The position numbers and the translations under genes were made by a program. Below, piece after piece: positions 53,112-61,407 of a DNA stretch of 64,000 nucleotides; the first letter of the stretch is position 1; the number at the start of each line of letters is the position of its first letter. The stretch lies in the NCBI GenBank assembly GCA_017960525.1, contig JAGCZA010000098.1, forward strand, positions 1-64,000. Direction: 5' to 3'. The notes under the pieces are model-generated. The model did not search any database. It was not told where the DNA came from and saw nothing but the letters and a program-made list of their open reading frames with translations. Source of the stretch: Prevotella sp. (GTDB lineage Bacteria; Bacteroidota; Bacteroidia; Bacteroidales; Bacteroidaceae).

Positions 53112-54332
53112 TTACATAGGAAATTCGTATGGCTCAACCTCTACATAGTCCTGTACGACAGCGTTGAAGGCAGAGCCTCCTGATCGTGTTGGAACGGATA
53201 TGGTGTCCATGTCGAGTTCGACCGTGAGCACACCTCCCTTGTATCGTTTCCTCACCTGGTCGGTGACGTCGAAGACGAATGTCGAGTCCATACCGTTGTT
53301 GAACTGCATATTGAGGTCGAAGTAGTGGCGGCGTGTGTCCCTGACCTCCTTATAGCTTCTGATTTTGTTGCCTGCCTGTTCGCAGATGCCGAAGGTGAGC
53401 AGTCGTCCGCCTGCAATGTCGACGTTCTCTCCCTCCCTGTCGCAGTTTGTTTTCCATCGGGTGTTGAAGTTGACGGTGATGTCGTCGTCGCCGGCTCGGC
53501 CTGAGTTGAGCACCGACCATCGTGCCATTCCCGAGAGGTTTCCTGAACCGTCAACGCCCACTACCTTTCCGTTGTTGTGGTGGATAATGACCTGTGTGAG
53601 GTAGATGTATGTAATGGGCCTTAGTATCATGCTGAGTTTCTTCACCCACACGTTTCTCTCCGGGTCGTACACGAATCCGTCGAGGTTTCGGTTGATGTCG
53701 ATAGCCTGCTCGTATGCGGCATAGAGTTCCTCTGGCTGGTAATAGGAGTGCTGGTGGCGTGGCGTTGAGTAGCGTGCCGGGCGCATCGACTGGTTGGTAT
53801 AGACAGTAATAGAATCGAGCGTGGTCTGCTCGTCGAAGATGAGGCTCTGAGCGCCTTCCTTGATTTGCACGTCGTTGAAGACGAGCATATCCCAGAATCC
53901 GTAGGTGAACTCTCCCTGGAACACAGTTCCCACGATGCTGTGGTGCTGCACACGGGTGTGTGGTGCGTATGGCACATCGGCTGTGAAGTATCTGCGAATG
54001 TTGAACTCGTTGGGCAGTGTGTAGCCTATTTCTCCGAAGATTCTCACGTCTTCATCGTCCCATCCATAATACCATTCTGCCCTCCAGTCGTAGCGTACGC
54101 CAAACTCTATCTCATAATCCCAGTATGTGTCAAGTTCCAGTTCTGCGAATACCAGCTGGGTCTCGTTGGGCTGGCTCTCGTAGAGGTGTAGTGGCGGTTC
54201 TGGTGAGCAGGCAGTCAGACTGAAGACTGACACTTGAAGAGTGAAGCCTATGAGCGCAACCAGAGCCTGCGCCTTAGAAACAAGGTGCAGTGTCCAATTG
54301 CCCATATTGATCATTTTTGTCTTCATATTCAT
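53112..54332 (-). CDS. DUF5119 domain lipoprotein of the fimbrial locus
   Basis: A 406-residue protein with an N-terminal signal and lipobox region (LQVSVFSLTACSPEPPLHLY). The mature part matches DUF5119 proteins, which stand next to DUF3575 and fimbrillin genes in Bacteroidales: DTYWDYEIEFGVRYDWRAEW, IGYTLPNEFNIRRYF, then RPITYIYLTQVIIHHNNGKV and GSGNLSGMARWSVLN. It is often compared to Mfa2-like anchor subunits, which limit pilus length and fix the base to the outer membrane; that role is inferred from gene order. The start at 54332 has several in-frame ATGs nearby. It begins 24 bp after the ATPase stop. Confidence 0.82.
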   Translation of the reverse strand: MNMKTKMINMGNWTLHLVSKAQALVALIGFTLQVSVFSLTACSPEPPLHLYESQPNETQLVFAELELDTYWDYEIEFGVRYDWRAEWYYGWDDEDVRIFGEIGYTLPNEFNIRRYFTADVPYAPHTRVQHHSIVGTVFQGEFTYGFWDMLVFNDVQIKEGAQSLIFDEQTTLDSITVYTNQSMRPARYSTPRHQHSYYQPEELYAAYEQAIDINRNLDGFVYDPERNVWVKKLSMILRPITYIYLTQVIIHHNNGKVVGVDGSGNLSGMARWSVLNSGRAGDDDITVNFNTRWKTNCDREGENVDIAGGRLLTFGICEQAGNKIRSYKEVRDTRRHYFDLNMQFNNGMDSTFVFDVTDQVRKRYKGGVLTVELDMDTISVPTRSGGSAFNAVVQDYVEVEPYEFPM

Positions 54333-54356
54333 TTTTCAATCTCCAGTTCTGTCATA

Positions 54357-55943
54357 TCAGTTTTCGGTTTCCCATTCCTCTATGGTGCCTGTCTTGCTGC
54401 TGAACGTTGCACCTATCTTATATTTGGGGCGGCTGTCGGCCTCGTAGGCACGGGCATATCCGCGGTCGTTAATCTGTTTCAGGGCCTCTGCTGCCGTTCC
54501 GTCGAGCTTGAACTCAAAGACGTAGACGTACCGTGGGGTCTCGATGATGCAGTCGGCGCGTCCTTCAGACAGCTGTTTCTCTGTGTAGACGGTGTAGCAG
54601 GAGATGAGGCGCAGCAGGAGGTAGAACGTATAGTGGAAATACAACTCCGTTTCCTTCTTCGGCCTCATGCTGTAGGGTGTCTCTGCCAGGAAGGCGGTGA
54701 AGAGCCGGCGCACCAGGTCTGTGTCGCCGTCGCGCAGAGCAAATACGACCTCGTTCACCCACGAGGGTGCATCCTCCTTTGGCTGCAGGTACTTGTTTGC
54801 CAGAAGGGCTATCATCCCCTGCTTCACCTCAACATTGGGATAGTCGAGAAGATAGGTGTTGAACTCGCGGTTCACGGCCTTGATGGTGAGGTAGCCGCTC
54901 TGGAAGAACATGGGCAGCGGCATCTCTGTGTCAGCCTTGTAGTCCACAAACATCTGCTCGGCATAATAACGGCCGGTATAAGTCATCACCTCCTCCTGAC
55001 TCTTGGACAAGAGGCGCACCATATACGAGGGCGTGCCAGAGGCAAACCAGTAGTCCTTCATATCAAGTTTGGCGAAGGTGTTAAGGATGCTGAAGGGATT
55101 GTAGACATCCACCAGACGCTTACTGAAGTGGTAGCCGTCGTAGCGACGCTTGAGTTGCTCCTTCGCCTCATCCTCACTCTCTCCCAACATATCGGCCAGT
55201 TCGGCTATTCCTTCTGCAAAGACGGTATGCAGTTCCTGTTCGGTAATGCCCAGGAGGGTGTCAAAGCGGTTGTCTATGGATATGTCGTCGGGCTGGTTGA
55301 ACCCGCTGAACATCGACACCTGCGAGAACTTGGTGATGCCAGTGAGCAGCACGAAGCGCAGATGGTTGTCGGCAGCCTTGAAGGTGGAGAAGAATGTCTT
55401 CAGCAGCTCGCGGTTGGCAATGAGCTGCTGCTCGCCAGCTGAGTTGTCCGTTTCTAAGAGGTCAAGCAGGGGTTTGTCGTACTCGTCGATGAGCACCACC
55501 ACCCGCTGTCCCGTCTTCTCGTGCAACTCTTCTATGAGGTTTTTGAAGCGCAGCGATACCATGTCCGCCACGTCGATGCCACCGTCGAGCACCATTGGGG
55601 CTATGCCATACTGACGCTCCACCTTCTGTATGGTGGCCGCGATGTTGGCCCTCAGTCCATTCTCAAATCTTGGCTCTATACCGTTGAAGTCGAAGCTCAC
55701 TACAGGATGCTTTACCCACTCCTGCTCAAGGTCCATCATCTTCAGACCCTCAAACAGGTCGCGGCGACCTTCGAAATAGCAGCGCAGGGTGTCGACCAGC
55801 AGGCTCTTGCCGAAGCGGCGCGGACGGGCAAGGAAGTACACGCTGCCTTGGGCCAACTTGTAAACCAAGTCGGTCTTGTCGACATAGACATAGCCATCCT
55901 GTCGAATCTTCTCAAAGCTTTGTATGCCTATCGGGTACTTCAT
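54357..55943 (-). CDS. AAA-ATPase/PD-(D/E)xK protein inserted in the fimbrial operon
   Basis: A 528-residue protein with an AAA-ATPase_like domain at about 1-290: MKYPIGIQSFEKIRQDGYVY, the variant Walker A FLARPRRFGKSLLVD, Walker B VVLIDEYDKPLLD, and FSQVSMFSGFNQPDDIS. The C-terminal PDDEXK_9 nuclease-like domain has DCIIETPRYVYVFEFKLDG. Such genes occur in many copies in Prevotella and Bacteroides; their role is unsettled, with defence or mobile-element biology proposed. Here it sits tightly in the operon: its ATG overlaps the DUF3575 stop by 4 bp and its stop is 24 bp before DUF5119. A deleted second copy lies at 44684-44857. Confidence 0.87.
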   Translation of the reverse strand: MKYPIGIQSFEKIRQDGYVYVDKTDLVYKLAQGSVYFLARPRRFGKSLLVDTLRCYFEGRRDLFEGLKMMDLEQEWVKHPVVSFDFNGIEPRFENGLRANIAATIQKVERQYGIAPMVLDGGIDVADMVSLRFKNLIEELHEKTGQRVVVLIDEYDKPLLDLLETDNSAGEQQLIANRELLKTFFSTFKAADNHLRFVLLTGITKFSQVSMFSGFNQPDDISIDNRFDTLLGITEQELHTVFAEGIAELADMLGESEDEAKEQLKRRYDGYHFSKRLVDVYNPFSILNTFAKLDMKDYWFASGTPSYMVRLLSKSQEEVMTYTGRYYAEQMFVDYKADTEMPLPMFFQSGYLTIKAVNREFNTYLLDYPNVEVKQGMIALLANKYLQPKEDAPSWVNEVVFALRDGDTDLVRRLFTAFLAETPYSMRPKKETELYFHYTFYLLLRLISCYTVYTEKQLSEGRADCIIETPRYVYVFEFKLDGTAAEALKQINDRGYARAYEADSRPKYKIGATFSSKTGTIEEWETEN

Positions 55944-57457
55944 TTCGTCACGTTTGATTCTTCAACATTCAGTTCTTCAGTCTTCTCCTTTGCCCTGAAG
56001 CTCACACCGCGCTTGTGGTTCTTGCGGTAGAGCAGGTCGTAGCTCAGGGTAACGCCTACGCGGGTGGGGCCAAGCCAGTTCCAGCGGTACTGCCGCTTCT
56101 TGAAGAGGTCGGGAGCGAGCGTCCACTTGTAGTAGTATAGGTCATCGTGGTAGCTTGGGTCGATGGGATTCTCATACTGGTAGGGGTCGTACTTGGTGCG
56201 GAAGTAGCCCACTTGAAGTTGGAACTCCAGGCGCCAGTGACCTCTCTTGGTGAGCGGGGTGACGTAGCCCAGTCCCAGTCCGCCTCCGTAGCCTTCGCCC
56301 ACCCATCCCCGGTTGGCGCTGAAGCAGATGCCATAGAGTCCGGCGTGGGCGTAAGCCTGCAGATAGACCCCCCGGAATGCCGGCCCCTGGCCCGGCTCGT
56401 TCTTCAGGATGCTGCCGGAGCGCAGATAGTACCGTGTCTCCAACTGGTAGTTGCGCAGCTGGAAGTACTTGTGGGCGTCGTAATCCTGCCACCATGGCAT
56501 ATCGAACGATGCGCCGAAAGTGAAGTGTCCGCGCTTGGGATAGTACTCGACGGCCACGTTGGGGATGGGACACCAGCGGTTGTAGCCTGGCATATAGAGA
56601 CCGTAGAAGAGCAGATTGGTCTTCACGGCGAGCAACTCACGACGGTGCTCCCATTCTGGCCTCGGTATGACGACGGTGTCGGGTACGACGGCGACAGTGT
56701 CTAATGTATCAGTGAAAACGACCATCGACTCAGCTGCCGGTATGGATTCAGGTGCCGACAGCTGCACAGGGGTCTGCGGGGTGAACTTGCGGAGCACCAT
56801 CACGAAGCGGGCTGTGCGCAGGCTGGGGAAATAGGTGTTGAGCAGACGGCGCCACAGGCGGCCCTGCTGGGTGCGCTGCAGATGCTGCTTCAGCGCAGCC
56901 AGGTCGGAGTCAAGATAAGTGTCGCAGAGCTGCTTCACCACCTCATAGTCTGGGTCGCCAGCACGCTGCATCATCAGGCAGAGCGAGGGATAGTCTTCAA
57001 TCTCGGCATCGATGGAGAGCAGGCTGTCGGCCACGGGGAAATGCATACGGCTGGTGACCCACTGGTAGAGATTCTCCACACGCTGCTGGCCCAGTTGGCG
57101 GTTGAGGGCTACGGGACCTTCGGGCGAGGCGGCACCACGGAACACCATACGCACCAGCTGGAGGCTGTCGGCATTGACGTGGGGCAGCACGCGCTGCTCC
57201 AAGTCCTTCAGCAAGGGCGCATTGGTGGGCAGGGTGCTCTTCCCTACGGGGAACACCACCTTGGCTGCCTGGTCGAAGAACTGCTCGTCGGTAAGCTGGG
57301 GCAGCTGCTCGTCGTCGACCACGATTTGGATGTATGGGCAGGAGTCATAGAACGTGCTGTCAGCGGCTGGGGATGCCCCTTGTGCCTGCATCGTAATCAC
57401 GCCAAACCACAATGCAAACATCGCTGAAAAAGACCTAAACACTTTATAAGTTTTCAC
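55940..57457 (-). CDS. DUF3575 outer-membrane protein with OmpA-like N-terminal region
   Basis: A 505-residue protein that probably starts at the GTG at 57457, giving a full signal peptide (FSAMFALWFGVITMQAQG); an ATG at 57421 would give a shorter one. Residues about 60-130 resemble an OmpA-like domain (VVFPVGKSTLPTNAPLLKDL, FRGAASPEGPVALNRQLGQQ). About 265-500 are DUF3575, a probable beta-barrel with KTNLLFYGLYMPGYNRW and YGGGLGLGYVTPLTKRGHW. DUF3575 proteins open many Bacteroidales fimbrillin operons and may help anchor or export the pilus. It is the first gene of the locus and has a -7 box upstream. Confidence 0.84.
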   Translation of the reverse strand: MKTYKVFRSFSAMFALWFGVITMQAQGASPAADSTFYDSCPYIQIVVDDEQLPQLTDEQFFDQAAKVVFPVGKSTLPTNAPLLKDLEQRVLPHVNADSLQLVRMVFRGAASPEGPVALNRQLGQQRVENLYQWVTSRMHFPVADSLLSIDAEIEDYPSLCLMMQRAGDPDYEVVKQLCDTYLDSDLAALKQHLQRTQQGRLWRRLLNTYFPSLRTARFVMVLRKFTPQTPVQLSAPESIPAAESMVVFTDTLDTVAVVPDTVVIPRPEWEHRRELLAVKTNLLFYGLYMPGYNRWCPIPNVAVEYYPKRGHFTFGASFDMPWWQDYDAHKYFQLRNYQLETRYYLRSGSILKNEPGQGPAFRGVYLQAYAHAGLYGICFSANRGWVGEGYGGGLGLGYVTPLTKRGHWRLEFQLQVGYFRTKYDPYQYENPIDPSYHDDLYYYKWTLAPDLFKKRQYRWNWLGPTRVGVTLSYDLLYRKNHKRGVSFRAKEKTEELNVEESNVTK

Positions 57458-57488
57458 GTTCTAAGAAAAATTGTATTCTAAATTTCAG

Positions 57489-57496
57489 CAAAGGTA
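57489..57496 (-). promoter_or_regulatory. -7 box of the DUF3575-led fimbrial operon
   Basis: TACCTTTG on the minus strand, 31 bp before the GTG start. A long A/T tract lies directly upstream; no clear TTTG -33 box was found. It is the only good promoter match upstream of the locus. Confidence 0.5.
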
Positions 57497-57732
57497 ATAT
57501 TTTTTTTTTAATTACATACACGTGCGATTATATTTAGGCTCGTATTTAATGTTTTTTAAGATTTTTTGTGCCGATGAAGCCCGTCAATCGCTATTTCAAA
57601 GGCAGAAACGAAGACATTTTGAACACATCGGGAATAAGTGTATTTTTGGTACTTTATTTTTACTTTTCACGCCACACAAAAGACCACGAATTGAACCACG
57701 AATTTCGCGAATGGCTGCACACAAAAATCACA

Positions 57733-57924
57733 AACCACGAATTTCACGAATTACAAGAATGGCTGCGCACAAAAATCACAAACCACGAATTACACGAATT
57801 ACAAGAATGGCTGCGCACAAAAATCACAAACCACGAATTTCACGAATTTCGCAAATGGTTGCGCACTAAGATCACAAACCACGAATTTCACGAATTACAC
57901 GAATGGCTGCGCACAAGAACTATA
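57733..57924. repeat. 48-bp tandem repeats (4 units) containing CCACGAATT
   Basis: Units start at 57733, 57781, 57829 and 57877, exactly 48 bp apart. Each begins AACCACGAATTNCACGAATT and most contain GAATGGCTGCGCAC. A shorter diverged unit precedes them near 57694. The rest of the 57498-58063 gap has no gene I can support; the frames open across the array simply reflect the period being a multiple of three. The CCACGAATT motif also appears, inverted, at about 13538-13575. Confidence 0.88.
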
Positions 57925-57978
57925 GGATGAAAATTAGAAAAATTAGTGAAATTAGTGGTAGTCTCCCGAAGCTTGGAG

Positions 57979-58037
57979 TTTGGACGAACCAAACATACAA
58001 TTTGGACGAACCAAACCCAGAGTTTGGTTCGTCCAAA
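57979..58037. repeat. 22-bp-period array of the TTTGG...CCAAA repeat (3 units, mixed orientation)
   Basis: Units start at 57979, 58001 and 58023, again exactly 22 bp apart with 7-bp spacers (CATACAA, CCCAGAG). The first two read TTTGGACGAACCAAA and the third TTTGGTTCGTCCAAA. The array begins 26 nt after the DUF3078 stop. Confidence 0.9.
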
Positions 58038-58063
58038 TTTTGAAGGGGGTATTGGGTTCCCTG

Positions 58064-59254
58064 TCAGAAGTTATAGGTGAAGCCGAGCGATGAGTATTCC
58101 TTAAACTGCCAGTAGCCCAGGTCGGAATCCCACTTGTTGGAGTCGTCGAAACGGGGGAAAAGGAACACGTTGGCTGAAATATATCTTGACACGCGGAGAG
58201 CAAAAGTGTTCTCCCACTCAAGCTCGGCACGGTGGTAACTGGTGAAGGCGTAGAAACGCGATTTCCAGGTCACCACCTCGTTAAGTTTCCACTCCAGTGA
58301 AGCCGTCAGCTGAGAACCAAAATCGCTCAGGTGGTGTTTGCCCTCTTCTATGCCATAGCGGGAGGGGAACCAGTTCTCCTCGGTAAACCATGAGCGGCCA
58401 ACATAGCGGTAGTTGAAGGCGAATGGCGAGATGTTGATGGTTCCCGTGAGGCGTTTGTTCATAGCCTGCACCTTGTAGTCCATACCAAGGCCGACGCTCA
58501 TGTTGAAGGGCGAGAAAAAATCCGAATAAATTTTTACATCATTTGACTTGAAACCCTTCGTGAACTGCGTGTAGGCCAAGAGCTGCATCGTGTAGTACCA
58601 TCTGTTTGCAGCCTGAAGGCCCACCTTGCCTGTGTATCGGAGCAGGTCTTCAGTCGACTTGAACTCGTGGAGGGAGTCGGTACGCGAAGTCTGGAAACCC
58701 AACTTCATCTCCAGTTTGTTCTCCCACTTCCATTTCGACTTGTTGTCGTAGTTGGCCTCCAAAGTCAGGTGGCCGACGGCGGCGTAGTTGCTCTCACCAC
58801 CCTTGTACCAGTTGCCGCTCACGTAGTTCTGCATGAACTGCAAGTAGCCGTCGCCCTTGTATTTCCAGAAGTGGGGCTTCTCCACAGCCACCTCGACAGG
58901 TGCGGCGTCGGGCATATCGGGCATGGGCATAGCCTGGTCCACCATATCCACATCCTGCTTCAGTTTTTTCTTAATGACGTCGTTTCGCAGCGTGCCCGCC
59001 GCCTTCTGCTCCGTCTCGGTGATCTGCACCAGGTCGGGGCGCGTCAGATAGACGTTCATCAGTGCCTGGTCGATGGCCTCGGCCACCTCGTCGGGGTCGT
59101 CGGAGGCGATGGAGAAGTAGCTGCCCGCCACGTTGTGGTAGAAGGTCAGCGGCGCGAACAACTTATAATACTGGCCGTTGATGGAGTCAACGGGATGGGC
59201 AGCGCCTGCACTGAGTGCAAAGGCTGCTGCAAGGAATAATGCTGTTTTTCTCAT
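58064..59254 (-). CDS. DUF3078 domain-containing outer-membrane-type protein
   Basis: The ATG at 59254 gives MRKTALFLAAAFALSAGAAH, a signal peptide. The 396-residue product has a mostly helical N-terminal part to about residue 115, then a series of amphipathic strands: FMQNYVSGNWYKGGESNYAA, KWENKLEMKLGFQTSRTDSL, and a terminal aromatic strand KEYSSLGFTYNF. These mark DUF3078, a family of predicted Bacteroidetes outer-membrane beta-barrels of unknown function. The -7 box 9 bp upstream implies a very short or absent leader. It is divergent from the Big_2 protein gene. Confidence 0.85.
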   Translation of the reverse strand: MRKTALFLAAAFALSAGAAHPVDSINGQYYKLFAPLTFYHNVAGSYFSIASDDPDEVAEAIDQALMNVYLTRPDLVQITETEQKAAGTLRNDVIKKKLKQDVDMVDQAMPMPDMPDAAPVEVAVEKPHFWKYKGDGYLQFMQNYVSGNWYKGGESNYAAVGHLTLEANYDNKSKWKWENKLEMKLGFQTSRTDSLHEFKSTEDLLRYTGKVGLQAANRWYYTMQLLAYTQFTKGFKSNDVKIYSDFFSPFNMSVGLGMDYKVQAMNKRLTGTINISPFAFNYRYVGRSWFTEENWFPSRYGIEEGKHHLSDFGSQLTASLEWKLNEVVTWKSRFYAFTSYHRAELEWENTFALRVSRYISANVFLFPRFDDSNKWDSDLGYWQFKEYSSLGFTYNF

Positions 59255-59263
59255 AACTGCGTG

Positions 59264-59271
59264 CAAAGTTA
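59264..59271 (-). promoter_or_regulatory. -7 box just before the DUF3078 gene
   Basis: TAACTTTG on the minus strand, 9 bp upstream of the ATG at 59254. As with the GH2 gene, the distance implies a leaderless or nearly leaderless mRNA. No clear -33 box. Confidence 0.45.
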
Positions 59272-59553
59272 GTGCTTTTTTTTCGTAACATAGGCTTTTT
59301 TACATATTTTTAATCATTAAACGCGCATTGGCGGGCCATTGACAGGCCTTGATGCTGGTTTGGACGAACTTATTTGCTTGTCTTTTCGTTGTTTTATCTT
59401 CAGCCTGCCCATTCTTATTTTGGGCACAATCTGTTGTGTATTACCGTTTTTTGAAACGGCAAATACAAATTGTCACGGAAATATTTGATTATTACAATTA
59501 TTATGCCTATCTTTGGAGCACAAAATAGGGCCGATGCCCTATGAGCATCTCCG

Positions 59554-59662
59554 TGTAGGGGCAGGCCCCCGTGCCAGCCCGAACCGCCATTAGGGCGGTA
59601 TGTGTTTGCCGATGTCATACGCCGTGACCGGCGTGCGGGCTGGCACAGGGCCTGCCCCTACA
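59554..59662. mobile_element. 109-bp MITE-like palindromic element
   Basis: TGTAGGGGCAGGCCC (59554-59568) and its exact complement (59648-59662) form the outer arms. They continue inward as GTGCCAGCCCG (59571-59581) and CGGGCTGGCAC (59636-59646). The centre has its own hairpin, ACCGCC/GGCGGT (59583-59599). The element has no coding capacity and lies between divergent genes. It looks like a non-autonomous palindromic repeat; no transposase is present here. The remaining DNA of the 59272-59721 gap shows one partial TTTGGACGAA repeat at 59359 and nothing else I can name. Confidence 0.75.
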
Positions 59663-59721
59663 ATCGGCAGTTTGAAACTTGGATAATTAAAAACTAACAA
59701 CTAAACAGATCAGCCTTTGTG

Positions 59722-61386
59722 ATGAAAAGAAAAATCCTACTATTACTATTGTGCTGCATTGGAACCATCCTGTTTCCTCTCAGCACCTTTGCCGAAAGCG
59801 GCTATGTCGGCGACGAGTTTGACCTGAATCGGCCCAGTGTGCCCTACTATGCGACGAAGATCAAGAGTGTGACGTGGTCGGGTCAGTATGCTTCGGGCCT
59901 GTCCTGCTATGAAACCTCTTCGGGCCTGCACGTGCGGATTACCTCTTACTTTGAGGGGTCGAAAACTATCTCCTGTGAAGTGACTTACGAATGGAAGTCC
60001 GGGGACAGGACGCTGACGAGCACTGAACGCAAGTCTTACTCCATCCTTTGCCTGGCGGTGAACCTCGATGTGAGCAATTCGAACATCACCTTGAAGGTGG
60101 GCCAGACGGAGCAAATCAACTATTATCTCTCACCATCGAAGGGTGCCAAAGTGACTTTTAGGACGAGTGACTACAGCGTTGCGACGGTGAGCAGTTCCGG
60201 TTTGGTGACGGGAAAGAGCCCTGGCTCGGCGACCATCGACATTGAGCAGAACATGGGTTATGGTGCCACCGTCTACGTGACCGTCAAGGCGTCGGACCCC
60301 ACGGCCCTCTCGCTCTCCCCCTCTACGGCGTCGGTAGCCATCGGAGATACGAAGCAGCTGAACTGCGTGTTCACCCCTTCGGACGCTACCGCCGATGTCA
60401 CTTGGAGCAGCAGCGCGACGTCGGTGGCCAGGGTGTCGTCGTCGGGTGTGGTGACAGGCGTCAGCGAGGGTAGTGCCCGCATCACGGCCACTACCGACAA
60501 GGGACTGTCGGCCGACTGCGAGGTGACGGTCTACAAGCCTGTGGTGAGCAGCATCTGGCTGTCGCAGCACACGCTTCGCCTGCCTGTAGGCACCAACCAG
60601 GAGCTGACCTACAGTCTGACGCCTGCGAATGCCGCCTACTCGGCCACAGTCACTTGGTCGTCGGATGCTTCGAGCGTGGCCAGGGTGAGCAGCACTGGCA
60701 GGGTGACAGCCGTTTCGCCCGGTACGGCGCACATCACGGCCACTACCGACAACGGGTGTAGCGACCAGTGCACGGTGACCGTTCCGCCGCTTCCAGAGCG
60801 CCTGAGCCTTCCGTCAAATGTCACGATTGGTCTGCGGAAGACCATGCAACTGACCTGTACTGTCTATCCTTCGAATGCCACAGCCTCGTTGACCTGGAGC
60901 AGTTCGGACTCCAAGGTGGCGCAGGTCTCGTCCACCGGTCTGGTGACTGCCCGCAGCGTGGGCGAGGCGGTCGTTACCGTAAAGAGCAGCAATGGCCTGT
61001 CGGCCAGTTGCCACGTCACGGTAGCACCGACAGAATATGCCTTAGTGGTATGGTTGAAGAATGGCGGAAGCGAGGCGTACGGTTTTCCGGAGAAGCCAGT
61101 TGTCACCATTCGAGGCAAGATGTTTACCGTGAACTCCAGGACTGCTACGATGAGTTATGCCGCCAATGATATCCTCCGTTTCACACTTGCTGAAATAGGC
61201 ACTGCAATCAACTCACGGGGTGACGCCAATTGCGACGGCATCGTCAATGTTGCGGACATCAGGGAAATCTTGAACTACTTGAAGGGCAGCCCTTGTGAGA
61301 CATTCAGTGTGGACAATGCCGATGCCAACGAAGACGGGGTGGTGAATATTGGTGATATTCTGAAGATTTTGAACATTATACACTGA
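59722..61386 (+). CDS. Secreted Big_2 (Ig-like) repeat protein with C-terminal dockerin
   Basis: The ATG at 59722 (a GTG one codon earlier is in frame) gives MKRKILLLLLCCIGTILFPL, a signal peptide. From about residue 112 to 435 there are four Big_2 domains, each with a WSSS or equivalent, VA.VSS.G.VTG..G.A.I pattern and closing VTV strand (VTWSSSATSVARVSSSGVVT is one). The last 60 residues are a dockerin type I pair: DANCDGIVNVADIREILNYL and DANEDGVVNIGDILKILNII, with the Ca-binding D-x-N-x-D-G loops. Dockerins bind cohesins; in Bacteroidales they often stand in non-cellulosomal surface proteins. It is likely co-transcribed with the next gene, 21 bp downstream. Confidence 0.87.
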   Translation: MKRKILLLLLCCIGTILFPLSTFAESGYVGDEFDLNRPSVPYYATKIKSVTWSGQYASGLSCYETSSGLHVRITSYFEGSKTISCEVTYEWKSGDRTLTSTERKSYSILCLAVNLDVSNSNITLKVGQTEQINYYLSPSKGAKVTFRTSDYSVATVSSSGLVTGKSPGSATIDIEQNMGYGATVYVTVKASDPTALSLSPSTASVAIGDTKQLNCVFTPSDATADVTWSSSATSVARVSSSGVVTGVSEGSARITATTDKGLSADCEVTVYKPVVSSIWLSQHTLRLPVGTNQELTYSLTPANAAYSATVTWSSDASSVARVSSTGRVTAVSPGTAHITATTDNGCSDQCTVTVPPLPERLSLPSNVTIGLRKTMQLTCTVYPSNATASLTWSSSDSKVAQVSSTGLVTARSVGEAVVTVKSSNGLSASCHVTVAPTEYALVVWLKNGGSEAYGFPEKPVVTIRGKMFTVNSRTATMSYAANDILRFTLAEIGTAINSRGDANCDGIVNVADIREILNYLKGSPCETFSVDNADANEDGVVNIGDILKILNIIH

Positions 61387-61407
61387 ACATTAATAACAAA
61401 GAAAAAT

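Noticed and set aside
57522..57930. Frames encoding 16-residue repeats across the 48-bp array
   Set aside because: Two frames stay open only because the period is a multiple of three; there is no signal peptide, the composition is odd, and it looks like non-coding repeat DNA.
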